Shown here piece by piece: positions 62,518 through 64,000 of a stretch of 64,000 nt of DNA. The number at the start of each line of letters is the position of its first letter. Positions within the stretch are counted from its first letter, which is position 1. The stretch spans positions 310,001 through 374,000 of the forward strand of contig NZ_SOAV01000008.1 in the NCBI RefSeq assembly GCF_004364245.1. The letters are read 5' to 3'. A program made the position numbers and the translations under genes. Below the pieces are notes generated by a model, which was not told where the DNA came from, did no database searches, and was given only the letters and a program-made list of their open reading frames with translations. The DNA is from Streptomyces sp. BK208 (GTDB lineage: Bacteria; Actinomycetota; Actinomycetes; Streptomycetales; Streptomycetaceae).

Positions 62518-63618
62518 ATGGTCACCGGCCGCAGGGCGCTCCTCGCACAGTGGACGACCGTCACGCCCGTGATCGCCGTCGTGCTGCTGGCCCTGACCTG
62601 GGGCCGCTCGCTGCCCGGCGCGGTCGTCGCGCTGCTCACCGTCGTCCTGGCGGTCTCCGTCCTGGCCGCCGTGCACCACGCCGAGGTGGTAGCCCACCGG
62701 GTCGGCGAGCCCTTCGGCTCCCTCGTCCTCGCCATCGCCGTCACGGTCATCGAGGTAGCGCTCATCGTGACCCTGATGGCGGACGGCGGCGACAAGAGCG
62801 CGACCCTGGCCAGGGACACCGTCTTCGCGGCCGTCATGATCACCTGCAACGGGGTGGTCGGGATCAGCCTCCTGGTCGCCTCCCTGCGCCACGGGATCGC
62901 GGTGTTCAACCCGGAGGGCACCGGCGCCGCCCTCGCGACGGTGGCGACCCTCGCCACCCTCAGCCTGGTCCTGCCGACGTTCACCACCAGCGCGCCCGGC
63001 CCGGAGTTCTCCACCCTTCAGCTGACGTTCGCGGCGCTGTCCTCGCTCGTCCTCTACGGCCTGTTCATCGCGACCCTCACCGTGCGGCACCGCGACTACT
63101 TCCTGCCGATCACCCGGCAGGGCGAGGTGATCACCGCCGAGGAGCACGCCCACGCACCGTCCTCGCGTACGGCGCTGCTCAGCCTGGGGATGCTCGGCCT
63201 GGCGCTGATCGGCGTCGTGGGCCTCGCCAAGGGCGTGTCGCCGACCATCGAGGACGGCGTGGCGTCCGCCGGACTCCACCACGCCGTCGTCGGCGTCATC
63301 ATCGCGCTGCTGGTCCTGCTCCCCGAGACGATCGCCGCCGTGCGTTCCGCGCGCCGCGACCGGGTGCAGACCAGCCTGAACCTGGCGCTCGGCTCGGCCA
63401 TGGCCAGCATCGGCCTGACCATCCCCGCGGTCGCCCTGGCCTCCGTGTGGCTCTCCGGACCGCTGGTCCTCGGTCTCGGCTCCGTCCACCTGGTGCTGCT
63501 CGCCCTCACCGTGGTGGTGGCCTCCCTGACGGTCGTGCCGGGCCGGGCGACGCCCCTGCAGGGCGGCGTCCACCTGGTGCTGTTCGCGGCGTACCTGGAA
63601 CTGGCCGTCAACCCGTAG
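62518..63618 (+). CDS. Calcium/proton antiporter, ChaA/CaCA family
   Basis: This 366-residue membrane protein has about 11 hydrophobic segments in two inverted halves. The first alpha-repeat appears as HRVGEPFGSLVLAIAVTVIEVALIV and the second as ALLVLLPETIAAVRSARRDRVQTSLNLALGSAMASIGLTIP, with the conserved Glu residues in the ion-binding helices. It matches ChaA-type cation/H+ antiporters for Ca2+, Na+ or K+. An acidic loop lies between the halves. The ATG at 62518 has no strong ribosome binding site. It follows terC after a terminator, so it is transcribed separately. Confidence 0.9.
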   Translation: MVTGRRALLAQWTTVTPVIAVVLLALTWGRSLPGAVVALLTVVLAVSVLAAVHHAEVVAHRVGEPFGSLVLAIAVTVIEVALIVTLMADGGDKSATLARDTVFAAVMITCNGVVGISLLVASLRHGIAVFNPEGTGAALATVATLATLSLVLPTFTTSAPGPEFSTLQLTFAALSSLVLYGLFIATLTVRHRDYFLPITRQGEVITAEEHAHAPSSRTALLSLGMLGLALIGVVGLAKGVSPTIEDGVASAGLHHAVVGVIIALLVLLPETIAAVRSARRDRVQTSLNLALGSAMASIGLTIPAVALASVWLSGPLVLGLGSVHLVLLALTVVVASLTVVPGRATPLQGGVHLVLFAAYLELAVNP

Positions 63619-63831
63619 GCGCAACGCGGGCGTCGGTACGTCGCCGTCAGCGGAGCGGAGCAGCGGTCCGGCAGCCCGCGCCCGCCCGCGATGCGCAGGG
63701 TGCGGAATCCGCCATCGGTGCCCGGCGACCACGAGGACGCGGCCCGCCGGGGCGTCGGCGCACCGTGATAGACCGGGGGCCGAGCAGCGGTCGCGCAAGG
63801 GCCGCCGCACCCCTCACGGACCGGAGGAACC

Positions 63832-64000
63832 GTGCCCCGCACCCTGGCCAACGCCCCGATCATGATCCTCAACGGCCCCAACCTGAACCTGCTCGGCCAG
63901 CGCCAGCCGGAGATCTACGGGTCCGACACCCTCGCCGACGTCGAGGCTCTGTGTGTGAAGGCGGCGGCCGCGCACGGCGGCACGGTGGACTTCCGGCAGT
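63832..64000 (+). CDS. aroQ: Type II 3-dehydroquinate dehydratase, N-terminal part (cut by window end)
   Basis: The 56 residues visible include the type II signature ILNGPNLNLLGQRQPEIYGSDTLADVE, with the Asn/Tyr pair of the active site and the lid Arg. The enzyme converts 3-dehydroquinate to 3-dehydroshikimate. GTG at 63832 has GGAGGAA at ideal spacing. The 213-bp gap upstream has no gene. Confidence 0.93.
   Translation, partial: MPRTLANAPIMILNGPNLNLLGQRQPEIYGSDTLADVEALCVKAAAAHGGTVDFRQ

Noticed and set aside
61162..63810. Minus-strand open frame of 882 residues over terC and the antiporter
   Set aside because: Asp/Gly/Glu-rich low-complexity translation opposite real membrane protein genes.

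Overview
The window is very GC-rich actinobacterial chromosome, almost certainly Streptomyces. The evidence is strong G/C bias at third codon positions, many GTG starts, GC-rich hairpin terminators without long T tracts, and Streptomyces-type families (Scr1-type XRE regulator with a DUF397 partner, MHYT-domain protein, FUSC permease, PAC2 protein, TerD/TerC proteins). It reads as core chromosome: I see no transposase, integrase, prophage or CRISPR array. About sixty genes can be supported. The first (rhomboid protease) and last (3-dehydroquinate dehydratase) are cut by the window ends.

Layout. 0-14.3 kb: rhomboid protease (partial), vWA protein, SIMPL protein, HExxH metalloprotease, chorismate mutase, aminopeptidase N, an overlapping PLP-decarboxylase/N-hydroxylase pair resembling the first two steps of desferrioxamine synthesis, a Tat-exported 5'-nucleotidase, pyruvate kinase, a two-motif LAGLIDADG protein with an N-terminal HTH, a class-I-shaped tRNA with anticodon CAA, and an ANTAR response regulator. 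14.4-20.2 kb: a complete minus-strand branched-chain amino-acid ABC transporter (livK-H-M-G-F). 20.4-30.7 kb: two small envelope proteins, thioesterase, FdhF/YdeP-type molybdoenzyme, DNA polymerase I, small orphan genes and an exported lytic transglycosylase. 30.7-39.8 kb: HrpB helicase, methyltransferase, ribosomal protein S1 with a clear promoter, PAC2 protein, CoaE, TPR protein, small membrane proteins and an S4 RNA-binding protein.

39.9-49.1 kb: uracil-DNA glycosylase, proline iminopeptidase, acetyltransferase preceded by an internally deleted RidA remnant, nucleotidyltransferase, FUSC permease, DUF899 protein, then a WhiJ/AbaA-like regulatory locus (ATP-binding protein, XRE-Scr1 regulator, DUF397) with several palindromes in its divergent promoter region and a 14-bp tandem repeat after it. 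49.4-55 kb: uridine-kinase-like protein without a P-loop, methyltransferase, pseudouridine catabolism pair (psuG-psuK), VOC protein, alkyltransferase, glycerophosphodiesterase. 55-64 kb: MHYT protein, UvrB, TerD, a TerD/FtsK-like fusion, TerC behind a manganese (yybP-ykoY) riboswitch, a Ca2+/H+ antiporter and AroQ.

Functional themes are housekeeping (translation, replication and repair, central carbon and shikimate metabolism), amino-acid uptake, envelope maintenance, and a scattered set of Ter/metal-stress genes (vWA, TerD, TerD-FtsK-like, TerC). Nothing here is a clear undescribed multi-gene system. The most unusual items are the atypical tRNA beside a LAGLIDADG gene, the decarboxylase/hydroxylase pair with no adjacent synthetase, the RidA deletion remnant coupled to an acetyltransferase, the TerD-FtsK-like fusion and the repeats around the WhiJ-like locus.
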